Shown in pieces: positions 17,553 through 26,166 of a DNA stretch of 64,000 nt. A model generated the notes under the pieces. It was not told where the DNA came from. It saw nothing but the letters and a program-made list of their open reading frames with translations, and did no database searches. This DNA is from Dactylococcopsis salina PCC 8305 (lineage in GTDB: Bacteria; Cyanobacteriota; Cyanobacteriia; Cyanobacteriales; Rubidibacteraceae): assembly GCF_000317615.1 (NCBI RefSeq), contig NC_019780.1:2191840-2255839 (forward strand). Direction: 5' to 3'. The first letter of the stretch is position 1. Every line of letters begins with the position of its first letter. The position numbers and the translations under genes were made by a program.

Positions 17553-18598
17553 TAACGCCAACCCAATTCAATTTATTATTCAGAGTTGAAGCCTCGATCG
17601 CGATCGGAAGCGGTCATCTGATGCGGTGTTTAGCATTAGCTCAAGCATGGCAAAATGTCGGAGGAAAAGCTGTTTTTGCCGTTGCCACAGATATCGGAAG
17701 ATTGCAAACTCGCTTAGAAGCAGAAGCCATAGCGGTTCGCTTCCTACCAGTTGTCACAGGAAGTGATGAAGATGGAAAGGAAACGATTTCTGTAGCGAAA
17801 CAGTTAGGAGTCTCTTGGTTAATTATAGATGGGTATCAGTTTGGAGGAGACTATCAAGCGCAATTAAAAGCAGCAGGATTAAACCTATTATTTATTGATG
17901 ATTATGGACACGCTGAACATTACTATGCTGATCTGGTTTTAAACCAAAATCTCTCGGCCGATCAAAGTTTATATCCTCATCGAGAAACTAAAACTCAGTT
18001 ATTATTGGGAACAGATTACGCGCTTTTAAGACGGGAATTTTGGCAATGGCGAAACTGGAAACGAGAGATTCCTGCAACTGCAAGTAAGATTTTTGTCACC
18101 CTTGGCGGGGGCGATCCTGATAATGTAACCCTGAAAGTCATGCAGGCTTTATCTACTATCGAAAAAGAAGGATTAGAAGCAGTGGTAGTTGTGGGAGGAA
18201 GTAACCCTCATTATGACCAGTTGCAAGCGGTGGCGCAAGCGTCTCCTTTCCCGATCGCGCTAAAACAAAATGTAACTAATATGCCAGAGTGGATGGCGTG
18301 GGCTGATCTCGCGATCGCAGCAGGAGGATCAACCAATTGGGAACTCGCCTTTATGGGATTACCCAGCGTGATTATTACAGTAGCCGAAAACCAAAGCGCG
18401 ATCGCGCAGCAGTTAGGCAAAATGGGAATAACCGTTAGTTTAGGGTGGTATCACCACTTAACCATTAATCAATTGAGCGCGACCATTACTAATTTACTTT
18501 CTGATCACAGACAACGCCAACAGATGAGTGAAAAAGGGAGAAAGTTAGTAGATGGTTTGGGAAGTCAAAGAGTAATTGATCAGATAATGGAAACATAA
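17549..18598 (+). CDS. pseG: UDP-2,4-diacetamido-trideoxy-altropyranose hydrolase
   Basis: Releases UDP from the PseH product, giving the free sugar for PseI. 349 aa with a GT-B-type fold. N-terminal IAIGSGHLMRCLALA (about 17-31) holds the catalytic-type histidine H23; C-terminal half has TLGGGDPDN, AIAAGGSTNWEL and MGLPSVIITVAENQ, the UDP-binding region. Start overlaps the DUF29 stop. Confidence 0.92.
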   Translation: MITPTQFNLLFRVEASIAIGSGHLMRCLALAQAWQNVGGKAVFAVATDIGRLQTRLEAEAIAVRFLPVVTGSDEDGKETISVAKQLGVSWLIIDGYQFGGDYQAQLKAAGLNLLFIDDYGHAEHYYADLVLNQNLSADQSLYPHRETKTQLLLGTDYALLRREFWQWRNWKREIPATASKIFVTLGGGDPDNVTLKVMQALSTIEKEGLEAVVVVGGSNPHYDQLQAVAQASPFPIALKQNVTNMPEWMAWADLAIAAGGSTNWELAFMGLPSVIITVAENQSAIAQQLGKMGITVSLGWYHHLTINQLSATITNLLSDHRQRQQMSEKGRKLVDGLGSQRVIDQIMET

Positions 18599-18613
18599 GG
18601 AGAAAATTAAATA

Positions 18614-18889
18614 ATGAATATCAATGATATGTCAATAAAATATCCCACAGGATTTGAAAAAGCAGTTCAAATGACTAGAGAAGAAATGGAACAGCATATC
18701 CGTTTAATGGCTGCTTTGAAAATGTTTGAGTTAGGAAAAGTTTCTTCTGGGAAAGCAGCAGAACTAGCAGGAATATCAAAGCTCGATTTTTTTGATGCTT
18801 GTCATCGCTATCGTGTTAGCATTTTCAATTATCCACCCGAAGAACTGGCTGAGGAACTGGAACAAGATTTAAATCTTCTGCTAGAATGA
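18614..18889 (+). CDS. UPF0175-family small protein (antitoxin-like)
   Basis: 91 aa. The helix-turn-helix-like stretch LKMFELGKVSSGKAAELAGISKLDFFDACHRYRVSIFNYPPEELAEEL is the UPF0175 core (residues ~35-83). Family members often precede a PIN-domain DUF3368 toxin; none is present here, so it is an orphan. AAGGAGA ribosome site upstream. It follows pseG by 15 bp. Confidence 0.8.
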   Translation: MNINDMSIKYPTGFEKAVQMTREEMEQHIRLMAALKMFELGKVSSGKAAELAGISKLDFFDACHRYRVSIFNYPPEELAEELEQDLNLLLE

Positions 18890-18983
18890 TTAATCAATAA
18901 CTCAGGCGCGATCGCGTATTTCTAGGGGTTAATGAAGTAATCTAATAACTGTTGCCAAGCGTAAAAATGAAGAGGGGATGCCA

Positions 18984-19277
18984 ATGCTCACCTTGGATAA
19001 TTTACTCCAACAACGGGACAAAATTCTAACTGTTGCTCAACGTCACGGAGCATATAATGTTCGTGTTTTCGGTTCTGTCGTGCGAGGAGAAGCCAGCGAT
19101 CGTAGTGATGTAGATTTGCTAGTTGATTATGATCGCTCTCATCGCTCATCTTGGTTTCCAATGGGACTGATCGAAGATTTGGAAGCGTTGCTGGGAGTTC
19201 AGGTCGATGTTGTTACGGAGAAAAGCCTAAAATCTCGTCTGCGAGATCGGATTCTACAAGAAGCACAACCTTTATGA
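18984..19277 (+). CDS. mntA: MNT-type nucleotidyltransferase antitoxin
   Basis: Minimal nucleotidyltransferase, 97 aa from ATG 18984 (ATG 18978 lies too close to the AGAGGGG site). Motif GSVVRGEASDRSDVDLLVD gives the GSx10DxD active site. Known MntA proteins AMPylate and silence HepT RNases. It overlaps the hepT start (ATGA), the standard pair order. Confidence 0.9.
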   Translation: MLTLDNLLQQRDKILTVAQRHGAYNVRVFGSVVRGEASDRSDVDLLVDYDRSHRSSWFPMGLIEDLEALLGVQVDVVTEKSLKSRLRDRILQEAQPL

Positions 19278-19609
19278 GGCGCGACTTAGAACGACTACAG
19301 GATATTTTGGAAGCGATCGAGCGTATTCAAAGTCGAGTTGACCTTAATCAAATTGAGAATGATGAGATGCTTCAAGTTTGGGTTCTATATCACTTACAAA
19401 TTATTGGTGAAGCTGCCCGCGCCCTCTCCTCCGAATTAACGCAACACTATTCTCAGATTCCTTGGTCAAAAATTATTGGTTTACGTAATCGCGTTGTGCA
19501 TGAGTATTTTGATATTGATCTTGATATCGTCATTGATATTGTTATATACGATTTACTTGATTTAAAGGAGCAAATCAAAGGGATTCTTAATGATTTCACT
19601 GACAGTTAG
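19274..19609 (+). CDS. hepT: HepT-family RNase toxin
   Basis: 111 aa helical HEPN-domain protein. The catalytic RX4HXY motif is intact in LRNRVVHEYFDID (about residues 74-85). ATG 19274 overlaps the mntA stop, which fixes the start. Together they form a complete MNT/HepT toxin-antitoxin module (tRNA-targeting RNase and its AMPylating antitoxin in characterised cases). Confidence 0.9.
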   Translation: MRRDLERLQDILEAIERIQSRVDLNQIENDEMLQVWVLYHLQIIGEAARALSSELTQHYSQIPWSKIIGLRNRVVHEYFDIDLDIVIDIVIYDLLDLKEQIKGILNDFTDS

Positions 19610-19670
19610 TATCGACGGTTAACCAACTGATAACAGTTATTTATGAGTTACTTTCGGCACAGCAAAATTG

Positions 19671-19928
19671 TTATCGTTTTGGAGTTCCATAAATATAATG
19701 ATCATGTTGTTCAGCACTATCAGTAGGCAACTCATTTAAAACCTCTTCAGGAATATCAGCCACTAATTCCTCTGCAAATGCTCCTAACGACTGGGTATTT
19801 TCTGATTGATCATAAGATGAACAGCGGTGATGTTTAATTTTAGCGAGTAATAAAAAATCAAAAACTTCTTCGATCACAGGTTGTGGGGCTGTTTCTAGTT
19901 CTCGGAGTAATTGCTCTTTAATTGTCAT
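19671..19928 (-). CDS. DUF2281-like antitoxin candidate
   Basis: 85 aa on the minus strand. The N-terminus IKEQLLRELETAPQPVIEEVFDFLLLAK is the helical segment of DUF2281/VapB-type antitoxins; the rest is acidic and poorly conserved. No PIN-domain toxin adjoins it, so it looks like an orphan. A MITE pair begins about 90 bp from its start side. Confidence 0.65.
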   Translation of the reverse strand: MTIKEQLLRELETAPQPVIEEVFDFLLLAKIKHHRCSSYDQSENTQSLGAFAEELVADIPEEVLNELPTDSAEQHDHYIYGTPKR

Positions 19929-20017
19929 GGCTCGGCTTCCTCATGAATTATCTCTCTACCACTAATGTAGCGCAAGGCTCTATGGCTTGCGTGCAGCACC
20001 TGGGCAAAATAGAACTA

Positions 20018-20155
20018 ATACCATTTTGAAGAATTGGCACTACATGACGATCAACTAAGCCCCCCTTAATAAGGGGAATCCACCCTGACCCCCCTTCGCA
20101 AGGGGGAAACTATTTGAGGGGATCAGCCGTAGCAGGATTTTTTGAAAATGGTATA
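20018..20155. repeat. MITE family A
   Basis: 138 bp bounded by inverted ATACCATTTTGAA / TTTGAAAATGGTAT with TA at the edges. The inside has AAGCCCCCCTTAATAAGGGG and CCCCCCTTCGCAAGGGGG arms. It abuts MITE B at 20156. A left half of the same family starts the composite at 25162. Confidence 0.7.
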
Positions 20156-20248
20156 ATGTCAGGTTCGCTCAATCAATGATAAAAAGTAGGTTGGGTGTAG
20201 CGAAGCGAAACCCAACACCAATTATAAACAATTACCCGAACCTGATAT
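20156..20248. repeat. MITE family B, complete copy
   Basis: 93 bp with 12-bp ends ATGTCAGGTTCG / CGAACCTGATAT and a central GTAGGTTGGGTGTAGCGAAGCGAAACCCAAC palindrome (two short arms around AGCGAAGCGA). Partial copies are at 5725-5788 and in 25162-25479, so this copy defines the family. Confidence 0.75.
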
Positions 20249-20307
20249 AACGATCATAACTTGAAAGTTGCTAGAATGATTAATCAATAACTTAGGCGCG
20301 ATCGCCC

Positions 20308-21060
20308 ATGAATTCTCAATTAGTCAAAGAAATTGCTCAGGAAATCAGGAATCTCTCAACAGAAGAGAAACAGTTTTTGCTTCAAGAATTGCAGCCAAAT
20401 GAGTATTTAAGACAACGCCTTCAGTCTTTTTCCTCAATCGTTTATGAAGCACTTGATTTAGAGTTAAAGCAAGCGCATTACCGTTTCTATCGTCTTAGCG
20501 ATGAAGGTTATTTTAACTTATCAAGCTACACGATTCCTATCAAAAACGATAGTGGATTTTTTACAGCCTTTTATTTGAATATTGAAACCATAGAATTGCC
20601 TAAACTTTACCTCAGTCTAAAACATTTATTTGGAAAAAGTAGCCGTTGTTTTGACGATTATAAATCGAGTTTTGCTTTTCCCCTATTTACTGAGATCATT
20701 AAACCCAATGCAACTTATAACTATATTATTGTTGTGAGAGATTATAGAGGTAGCATTGATTTTTCTATTCGCCGATGTGTTGAAGAAAAAATTGAACCCA
20801 TTCAATCAGTCTATCATGAGCCGTATGATCAAGAGTTTTCTTTAGAAGAAATTCGTTATTTTGTTAGCTATTTTTGTGGCTATCTCTTGGGACTGTGGAA
20901 AGTTATCGATCGCGATCGAGTTCTACCATTTTATCATGAAATCCAATCAAATAATCTTCTCTATGGCTACAGTGAACAGGAGGGTTATTTTTGCTTTGAG
21001 TACGAAGAAGACAACCAACGCAGCGAAATTTTAGCCAGACTGGGTTTTCCAGAGAAATGA
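20308..21060 (+). CDS. Hypothetical protein
   Basis: 250 aa, not recognised. Begins MNSQLVKEIAQEIRNLSTEEKQFL, a helical opening like that of small addiction-module proteins. The remainder is mixed alpha/beta, rich in aromatic and acidic residues (YFCFEYEEDNQRS near the end). No signal peptide or membrane segment. An open reading frame this long with balanced composition between a MITE and a TA pair is likely real; function unknown. Confidence 0.6.
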   Translation: MNSQLVKEIAQEIRNLSTEEKQFLLQELQPNEYLRQRLQSFSSIVYEALDLELKQAHYRFYRLSDEGYFNLSSYTIPIKNDSGFFTAFYLNIETIELPKLYLSLKHLFGKSSRCFDDYKSSFAFPLFTEIIKPNATYNYIIVVRDYRGSIDFSIRRCVEEKIEPIQSVYHEPYDQEFSLEEIRYFVSYFCGYLLGLWKVIDRDRVLPFYHEIQSNNLLYGYSEQEGYFCFEYEEDNQRSEILARLGFPEK

Positions 21061-21100
21061 TAGGATAAAAAGAAACAGAAATTGGGGGAGAGGATGACAA

Positions 21101-21448
21101 ATGAATTCCTACAAAGCCACAGCAAGACGGCGAAAACAAAGCGCGATCGCGCAAACGGAAAAACGATGGCAACAAGCCCAAATCATTGCTCAACAAGCCT
21201 CCAATTTTTTAAGGCAAGAATATGGTGAAATACAAGTTATTTTATTTGGTTCAAGTACACAGCGCGATCGATTTCATCTCCACTCAGATATTGACTTAGC
21301 AATTAAAGGTTTACCCCCAGAACATTTTTTTAAGGTAGTAGCGCAGTTACAGGATTTATCACCAGAATTTCAAGTCGATTTAGTGCAACTAGAATATTGC
21401 CAAAATTCTCTACATCAATTAATTTTAGAAGAAGGAAAACCGTTATGA
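21101..21448 (+). CDS. MNT-type nucleotidyltransferase antitoxin (second pair)
   Basis: 115 aa. Active-site motif FGSSTQRDRFHLHSDIDLAI matches GSx10DxD. N-terminal basic helical extension of about 40 residues compared with the first MNT gene. Overlaps the next ORF (ATGA). Confidence 0.85.
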   Translation: MNSYKATARRRKQSAIAQTEKRWQQAQIIAQQASNFLRQEYGEIQVILFGSSTQRDRFHLHSDIDLAIKGLPPEHFFKVVAQLQDLSPEFQVDLVQLEYCQNSLHQLILEEGKPL

Positions 21449-21927
21449 ATGGTCGTTACTTAACGCTTGCGGGTCGAATTCGTCGCGATCTAAAAGATTT
21501 AGAAACAGTTGTCCAGCGCAGTCAAGATATCTGGAAACAATATGAAACCTCTCAAAACGATCAATTTCTAGACGCAGTTGCACTTAACTTACACAGTTTT
21601 TACACAGGAATAGAACGTATTTTAGAAAGCATTGCCGAAATTAGCGATGGGTATCAGCCGACAGGAAAAAGCTGGCATCGAGAATTGTTACTACAATTGG
21701 CTTCAGAAGTTTCTGGAATTCGTCCTCCAGTCTTAAGTGATTCACTCTTAAAAGCCTTAGATCAATATCGTGGGTTTCGTCATGTAGTGAGAAATATTTA
21801 TACTTTTCGTCTCGAAGCTAACCAAATTTCACCTTTAATTGATCAACTTTCAACAACTTATCAAAATTGTCAGATCGAGCTTTTGCAATTTGCTGATTTT
21901 TTAGAAGAAACTGGTACTTCCACCTAA
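21445..21927 (+). CDS. HepT-like HEPN-domain toxin (second pair)
   Basis: 160 aa from ATG 21445, overlapping the MNT stop. Helical, with LNLHSFYTGIERILESIAE and RGFRHVVRNIYTFRL. The motif is RHVVRNxY rather than the classic RX4HXY with RN first, which is typical of a subgroup annotated as HepT-like RNase toxins. A second, divergent MNT/HepT module in the same island. Confidence 0.8.
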   Translation: MNGRYLTLAGRIRRDLKDLETVVQRSQDIWKQYETSQNDQFLDAVALNLHSFYTGIERILESIAEISDGYQPTGKSWHRELLLQLASEVSGIRPPVLSDSLLKALDQYRGFRHVVRNIYTFRLEANQISPLIDQLSTTYQNCQIELLQFADFLEETGTST

Positions 21928-22013
21928 GATATATGTAGATACGACAAGCAAATAATCTGGAGCATACTACATAAAAAGTAAGCAATAAACAGTTAAAAGA
22001 GAATGCCAGAATC

Positions 22014-22520
22014 ATGGTAAGTGAACTAACCAATCCCACTCAAAATCAACTTTATGAAACCGATTATAACCTTTGGGTTTTAGACACAGCCAAGAAACTG
22101 CAAAATAAAGAATTAGATGCTCTCGATTGGGAAAATTTGATTGACGAGGTATTAGACTTGAGTCGGCGGGAAAAAAGAAAATTGGAGAGTTTGCTAACCC
22201 GACTCTTTGAACATTTACTAAAACTAAAGTATTGGGAATCAGAAAGAGAAAGAAATCGAGGTCATTGGCAAGGAGAGATCAGAAACTTCCGTATTCAAAT
22301 TTGGCGAGAATTGAAAGCAAGTCCGAGTCTTAAGCGTCACCTCTCAGAAACTTTCGAGGAATGTTACCAAGATGCCCGAAAAATTACAATAGACAAAACT
22401 CAGTTATCCCCTGATACTTTTCCTGAAACCTCTATTTCGTTTTGCGACTTTCCAAAGGAAATCGCACCCTTAGATCAAGTCTTAGATGAAGAGTGGTTAC
22501 CCTTTGAGGAGAAAAAATGA
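22014..22520 (+). CDS. DUF29 family protein
   Basis: 168 aa: LYETDYNLWVLDTAKKLQ, LDWENLIDEVLDLSRREKRKLES, LLTRLFEHLLKLKYW, and tail IAPLDQVLDEEWLP. It overlaps the next gene (Rpn-type) by 4 bp (ATGA), so the two are cotranslated. Function unknown. Confidence 0.87.
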   Translation: MVSELTNPTQNQLYETDYNLWVLDTAKKLQNKELDALDWENLIDEVLDLSRREKRKLESLLTRLFEHLLKLKYWESERERNRGHWQGEIRNFRIQIWRELKASPSLKRHLSETFEECYQDARKITIDKTQLSPDTFPETSISFCDFPKEIAPLDQVLDEEWLPFEEKK

Positions 22521-23383
22521 GCAAACCTTCCGATATTGGAGGAAAACGACTGATTAGCCTTTCCCCTGAAAACTGGGCGCGATGGCTAACGGAACTCCCG
22601 CAAGTGAAAGTGATAGAAATGGTAAACTCAGATTTGCAATGGGTGAGCCGAGAAAATGATATCGCCTTGAAAGTCACCAGTCCAGACACGGGAGACTTTT
22701 TACTCCTCAATGAACTGCAACTGCGTTATTCCGCTAAACTTCCCAGAAGAATGAGAGCTTATAGCGGTTTGGTCGAGGAGAAATATCAGTTGCCAGTGTA
22801 TCCGATTTTGGTCAACATACTTCCTCATGTCATTAATCCTCAAATTCCCACCTGCTACGAATCAAACTTTCAGGGAATCCGAGCTTATCAAGATTACAAA
22901 GTTGTTAACTTATGGGAAGTAGAAGCAGAAATTGTCTTTGAACAAAACCTGCGTACATTATTGCCATTTGTACCAATTTTGAAAGGGGGAAGAGAAGAAA
23001 CAGTTGTCAGAGAAGCGTTGCGGGAATTGAGAGCAGATGAAGACTTAAACGAGTTAGAACCATTGCTCTCATTTTTTGCGTCGTTTGTGCTAGAACTACC
23101 AGTAGTACAGGAAATTATGAGGTGGGATATGGCAGTCTTAAGAGAGTCTCCCTGGTATCAGCAGATTTTACAAGAAGGAGAGCAGATAGGAGAGCGACGA
23201 GGAGAGCGACAAGGAGAAGCCAAATTAGTCTTGCGCCAGTTAAATCGTCGTTTTGGAGTATTAAACCCAACTCTGGAACAGCAAATTCAGGAGTTATCCG
23301 TAGAACAACTGGAAACCTTAGCGGAGGAATTGCTCGACTTTTCGACAGTGGAGGAGTTAGAAACTTGGTTAGAACAACAGTGA
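22517..23383 (+). CDS. Rpn-family putative nuclease with DUF4351 tail
   Basis: 288 aa. N-terminal domain (about 1-130) carries PD-(D/E)XK-like elements (EMVNSDLQWVSRENDIALKV, FLLLNELQLRYS) of Rpn/YhgA proteins, which promote RecA-independent recombination in E. coli. C-terminal DUF4351 (about 220-288): LVLRQLNRRFGVLNPTLEQQIQELSVEQLETLAEELLDF. Linker IGERRGERQGEAK is a near-repeat. An intact relative of the truncated gene at 5819. Confidence 0.82.
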   Translation: MSKPSDIGGKRLISLSPENWARWLTELPQVKVIEMVNSDLQWVSRENDIALKVTSPDTGDFLLLNELQLRYSAKLPRRMRAYSGLVEEKYQLPVYPILVNILPHVINPQIPTCYESNFQGIRAYQDYKVVNLWEVEAEIVFEQNLRTLLPFVPILKGGREETVVREALRELRADEDLNELEPLLSFFASFVLELPVVQEIMRWDMAVLRESPWYQQILQEGEQIGERRGERQGEAKLVLRQLNRRFGVLNPTLEQQIQELSVEQLETLAEELLDFSTVEELETWLEQQ

Positions 23384-23428
23384 AGTAGAAAGCGCGATCG
23401 CAGTGACATACACTTTAAAATTCCAATA

Positions 23429-23977
23429 ATGGCAAAATGCGAAGATTACTTTCTGAGAAACCTACAAGAAACTGACTTAGAAAAGGTTTTGACATGGCGC
23501 AACTCCGAAAGAGTGCGGATTAATATGTACACGAATCATGTAATTACATGGGAAGAACATTTAGCTTGGTTTCAAAAAATTCAAAAAAAGGAAAATGTTA
23601 TTTACTTAATCTTTGAGTTTTTAAGTTGTCCGATTGGATTAATTTGTTTTACCGATCTCGATCGAACGAATAATAAAGCATTAGGAGGGTTTTATTTAGG
23701 CGAAGTTGATACTTCTCCTAGAAGTGGCATAGCAATGGAATATTTAGGATTAGAGTATGTTTTTGAAAAAATGGATTTCAGAAAACTAGGCTGTGAAGTA
23801 TTAGCATTTAATAAAAGTGTAATTAAGTTTCACAAAAAATTTGGATTTAGCCAAGAAGGCTATTTTAATCAGCATATCTATAGAGATGGGCAGTATTTAG
23901 ATGTCGTCTTTTTAGCTTTGCTTAAAGAAGATTGGCTAAACTCTAAAGAAAGATTAGCTAAACTAGCCTTTAGATAA
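23429..23977 (+). CDS. pseH: PseH-type N-acetyltransferase
   Basis: GNAT acetyltransferase that acetylates N4 of the UDP-altrosamine intermediate between PseC and PseG. 182 aa: YFLRNLQETDLEKVLTWRNSERVR, IGLICFTDLDRTNNKALGGFYLGE, and EVLAFNKSVIKFHKKFGFSQEGYF. Separated from pseG by about 5 kb of TA and DUF genes, which fits an operon broken up by insertions. Confidence 0.87.
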   Translation: MAKCEDYFLRNLQETDLEKVLTWRNSERVRINMYTNHVITWEEHLAWFQKIQKKENVIYLIFEFLSCPIGLICFTDLDRTNNKALGGFYLGEVDTSPRSGIAMEYLGLEYVFEKMDFRKLGCEVLAFNKSVIKFHKKFGFSQEGYFNQHIYRDGQYLDVVFLALLKEDWLNSKERLAKLAFR

Positions 23978-24046
23978 AATCATAAAGATTAAAACCAGAT
24001 GCTTTAGACTTAACTTAATTCCAATTTGTAAAATGAAATACCAATT

Positions 24047-24622
24047 ATGAAAGTTTTATTACTAGGACCAGAGAGATCAGAAATTATTGGGGCTTTAGAT
24101 AAAAGTGGAGATGAGGTAGAGATAATAGAAAAAAAATTGTCTGTAAATGATCCAATTATACAAGAGGTAGATTTTTTAATCAGTTATGGATACCGTCATA
24201 TCTTAAGGAAAGATATTCTAAGTAAGTTTCAAAATAAAGCGATTAATATTCATATCTCTCTATTACCTTGGAATAGAGGTGCTGATCCCAATTTATGGAG
24301 CTTCCTAGAAAATACCCCCAAAGGAGTAACTATCCATTATTTAGATGAAGGAATTGATACAGGAAATATTTTAGTTCAAACTGAAACGGAATTTACTAAC
24401 GAGGATACTTTACGAACCAGCTACGAAAAGCTCAATGAACTTGCTATTGAATTATTTCAGAGTTCATGGTTAAAAATTAGAGAGGGAAAAATTCCTTCAC
24501 AGCCACAACCTGGCGGTGGTTCATTACATCGTCTTCAAGATCGAGAACGTTATAAACATTTGTTAACTAACGGATGGGATACACCTGTTATTAATTTAAT
24601 TGGTAAGGCTTTAAGTAATTAG
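24047..24622 (+). CDS. Formyltransferase-family sugar N-formyltransferase
   Basis: 191 aa. Formyl-THF transferase core: DFLISYGYRHILRKDIL, and the catalytic INIHISLLPWNRGADPNLW (about 84-102), with GVTIHYLDEGIDTGNIL. Enzymes of this type in nonulosonic-acid clusters place an N-formyl group on the sugar. It likely acts on an aminosugar freed by the neighbouring deacetylase-like protein, which is broken here. 69 bp after pseH. Confidence 0.85.
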   Translation: MKVLLLGPERSEIIGALDKSGDEVEIIEKKLSVNDPIIQEVDFLISYGYRHILRKDILSKFQNKAINIHISLLPWNRGADPNLWSFLENTPKGVTIHYLDEGIDTGNILVQTETEFTNEDTLRTSYEKLNELAIELFQSSWLKIREGKIPSQPQPGGGSLHRLQDRERYKHLLTNGWDTPVINLIGKALSN

Positions 24623-24625
24623 AAA

Positions 24626-25153
24626 ATTACCGAACTCTCAGCACTCGCCCAAGCAGCCCACGAAGCAAAAGCCATTTTAGGGGTGAGTTCCTTAAAATTA
24701 ATGGATTTTCCAGACAATCGGATGGATAGCTGCGATTTACTCGATATTATCAAAGCGATCGAGCCATTAATCCAAGAATATTCCCCTCAGCGCATTTACA
24801 CCCATCATCCAGGGGATGTCAACATTGATCACCAGCGCATTAGTGAAGCTGTAATCACCGCAGCGCGATCGACCCCCAATCATGCCACAAAGACAATTCT
24901 CTTTTTTGAAGTTCCCTCCAGTACAGAATGGCAAGTTTCCCCCGTGAAAGCAACCTTTCAGCCGAACTGGTTTGTGGATATCTCCGAAACCCTCCAGTTA
25001 AAGCAAAAAGCCCTCGCAGCCTATGATTCAGAAATGCGGGATTTTCCTCATCCAAGATCATACAGCGCGATCGCGCATTTAGCCCATTGGCGAGGCGCAA
25101 CAGCAGGAGTCGAAGCAGCAGAAGCCTTTGTTTTAGCCCGTCATCGAGAATAG
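24626..25153 (+). pseudogene. PIG-L/LmbE deacetylase, N-terminus missing
   Basis: Open frame in phase with the preceding stop; any start (for example GTG 24683) is inside the domain. Remaining parts: KAILGVSSLKLMDFPDNRMD, PQRIYTHHPGDVNIDH and QKALAAYDSEMRDFPHPRS, all PIG-L family. The metal-binding AHPDDE segment expected at the N-terminus is absent, so no catalysis is possible. A 5' deletion seems to have joined it directly to the formyltransferase stop. Confidence 0.75.
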
Positions 25154-25161
25154 AGCTTTTT

Positions 25162-25479
25162 TATACCATTTTGAAGAATTGGTGCTACAGTAACGGTCAG
25201 TTAAGCCCCCCTTAGTAAGGGGGGTTTGGGGGGATTGAAGGGGAGAAAACGTTGGGTTTCGCTACTCTCCACCCAACCTACGGCTAATTCCCCCCTTGCT
25301 AAGGGGGGTTAGGGGGGATTAAAGGGGAGAAAACGTTGGGTTTCGCTACTCTCCACCCAACCTACGGCTAATTCCCCCCTTGCTAAGGGGGGTTAGGGGG
25401 GATTAAAGGGGAGAAAACGTTGGGTTTCGCTACTCTCCACCCAACCTACTTTTGATCATTGATTGAGCGAACCTGATAT
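25162..25479. repeat. Composite MITE A/B with 84-bp tandem repeat
   Basis: Begins with the left end of family A (TATACCATTTTGAAG) and ends with the right end of family B in inverse orientation (CGAACCTGATAT at 25468). Between them an 84-bp unit starting GTTGGGTTTCGCTACTC begins at 25251, 25335 and 25419 (the last truncated). Each unit has a CCCCCCTTGCTAAGGGGGG hairpin. Confidence 0.8.
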
Positions 25480-25851
25480 TACAAGGTTGTTCATCAACGC
25501 AGAACATCAAACCTTTGTCGAAGCCCAGAATTAATTGTGGAAATCGCCAGTAGCAGCGCCTCCTATGATGTACACGATAAGTTACAGGTTTACCGTCGCA
25601 ATGGAGTACGGGAATATTTGGTTTGGTTAGTCGAAGATCAAGAATTTCGGTGGTATATTTGGGCAGAAGCAACCGATCAGCAATTATCCCCTGATGAGTC
25701 GGGAATTTTTAAAAGTCCTTTTTTTCCTGGGTTGTGGTTGGATGCCCCTGCGCTTTTATCGGGAAAAATGCAACAGGTACTATCGGTGCTAAACTCAGGA
25801 ATTAGTTCCTCTGAGCATCAAGCCTTTGTTGAGCGGTTAGGTAAAACTTAA
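25480..25851 (+). pseudogene. Uma2-family remnants (chimeric)
   Basis: First a tail reading INAEHQTFVEAQN-stop (25495-25533), then in another frame PELIVEIASSSASYDVHDKL...REYLVWLVEDQEFRWY and SEHQAFVERLGKT to 25851. Both are Uma2 pieces; the N-terminal third with the conserved Asp is missing. The border coincides with the MITE end at 25479. Not likely functional. Confidence 0.65.
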
Positions 25852-25912
25852 TCATCGATGGCGATCGCGCTTCGGTTGTTGTCTAAAAAGGCAAGAAAAG
25901 GAGAAAAACAGA

Positions 25913-26136
25913 CGATCGCGCCCCTCGATCAAGTTTGAGATGAAAACAAGTAAAATCAAAAATTATGGTAGCAGACTCTCCACAAGCACAAAAACAACTC
26001 TATGAAATTGAGTCCAATTGATACAAGGCGCGATCGCGCTAGACAATTTATCCTCAGCCACTACACATGGGATAAAATTGCAACTCAATTGATCGAGATT
26101 TATATAGCCATTTGCGAAAAGAAACTTCTAAAATAG
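25913..26136 (+). pseudogene. Gene debris: DUF29 ends and glycosyltransferase tail
   Basis: Three scraps: IAPLDQV-stop (DUF29 tail, about 25913-25939), MVADSPQAQKQLYEIESN-stop (DUF29 head, 25965-26021), and HYTWDKIATQLIEIYIAI (26058-26111), like the closing helix of GT4 glycosyltransferases. Each is too short to function. They show repeated deletion at the island edge. Confidence 0.45.
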
Positions 26137-26166
26137 TGGACAAAGCGAGGTCGGGCAAAATTTACC

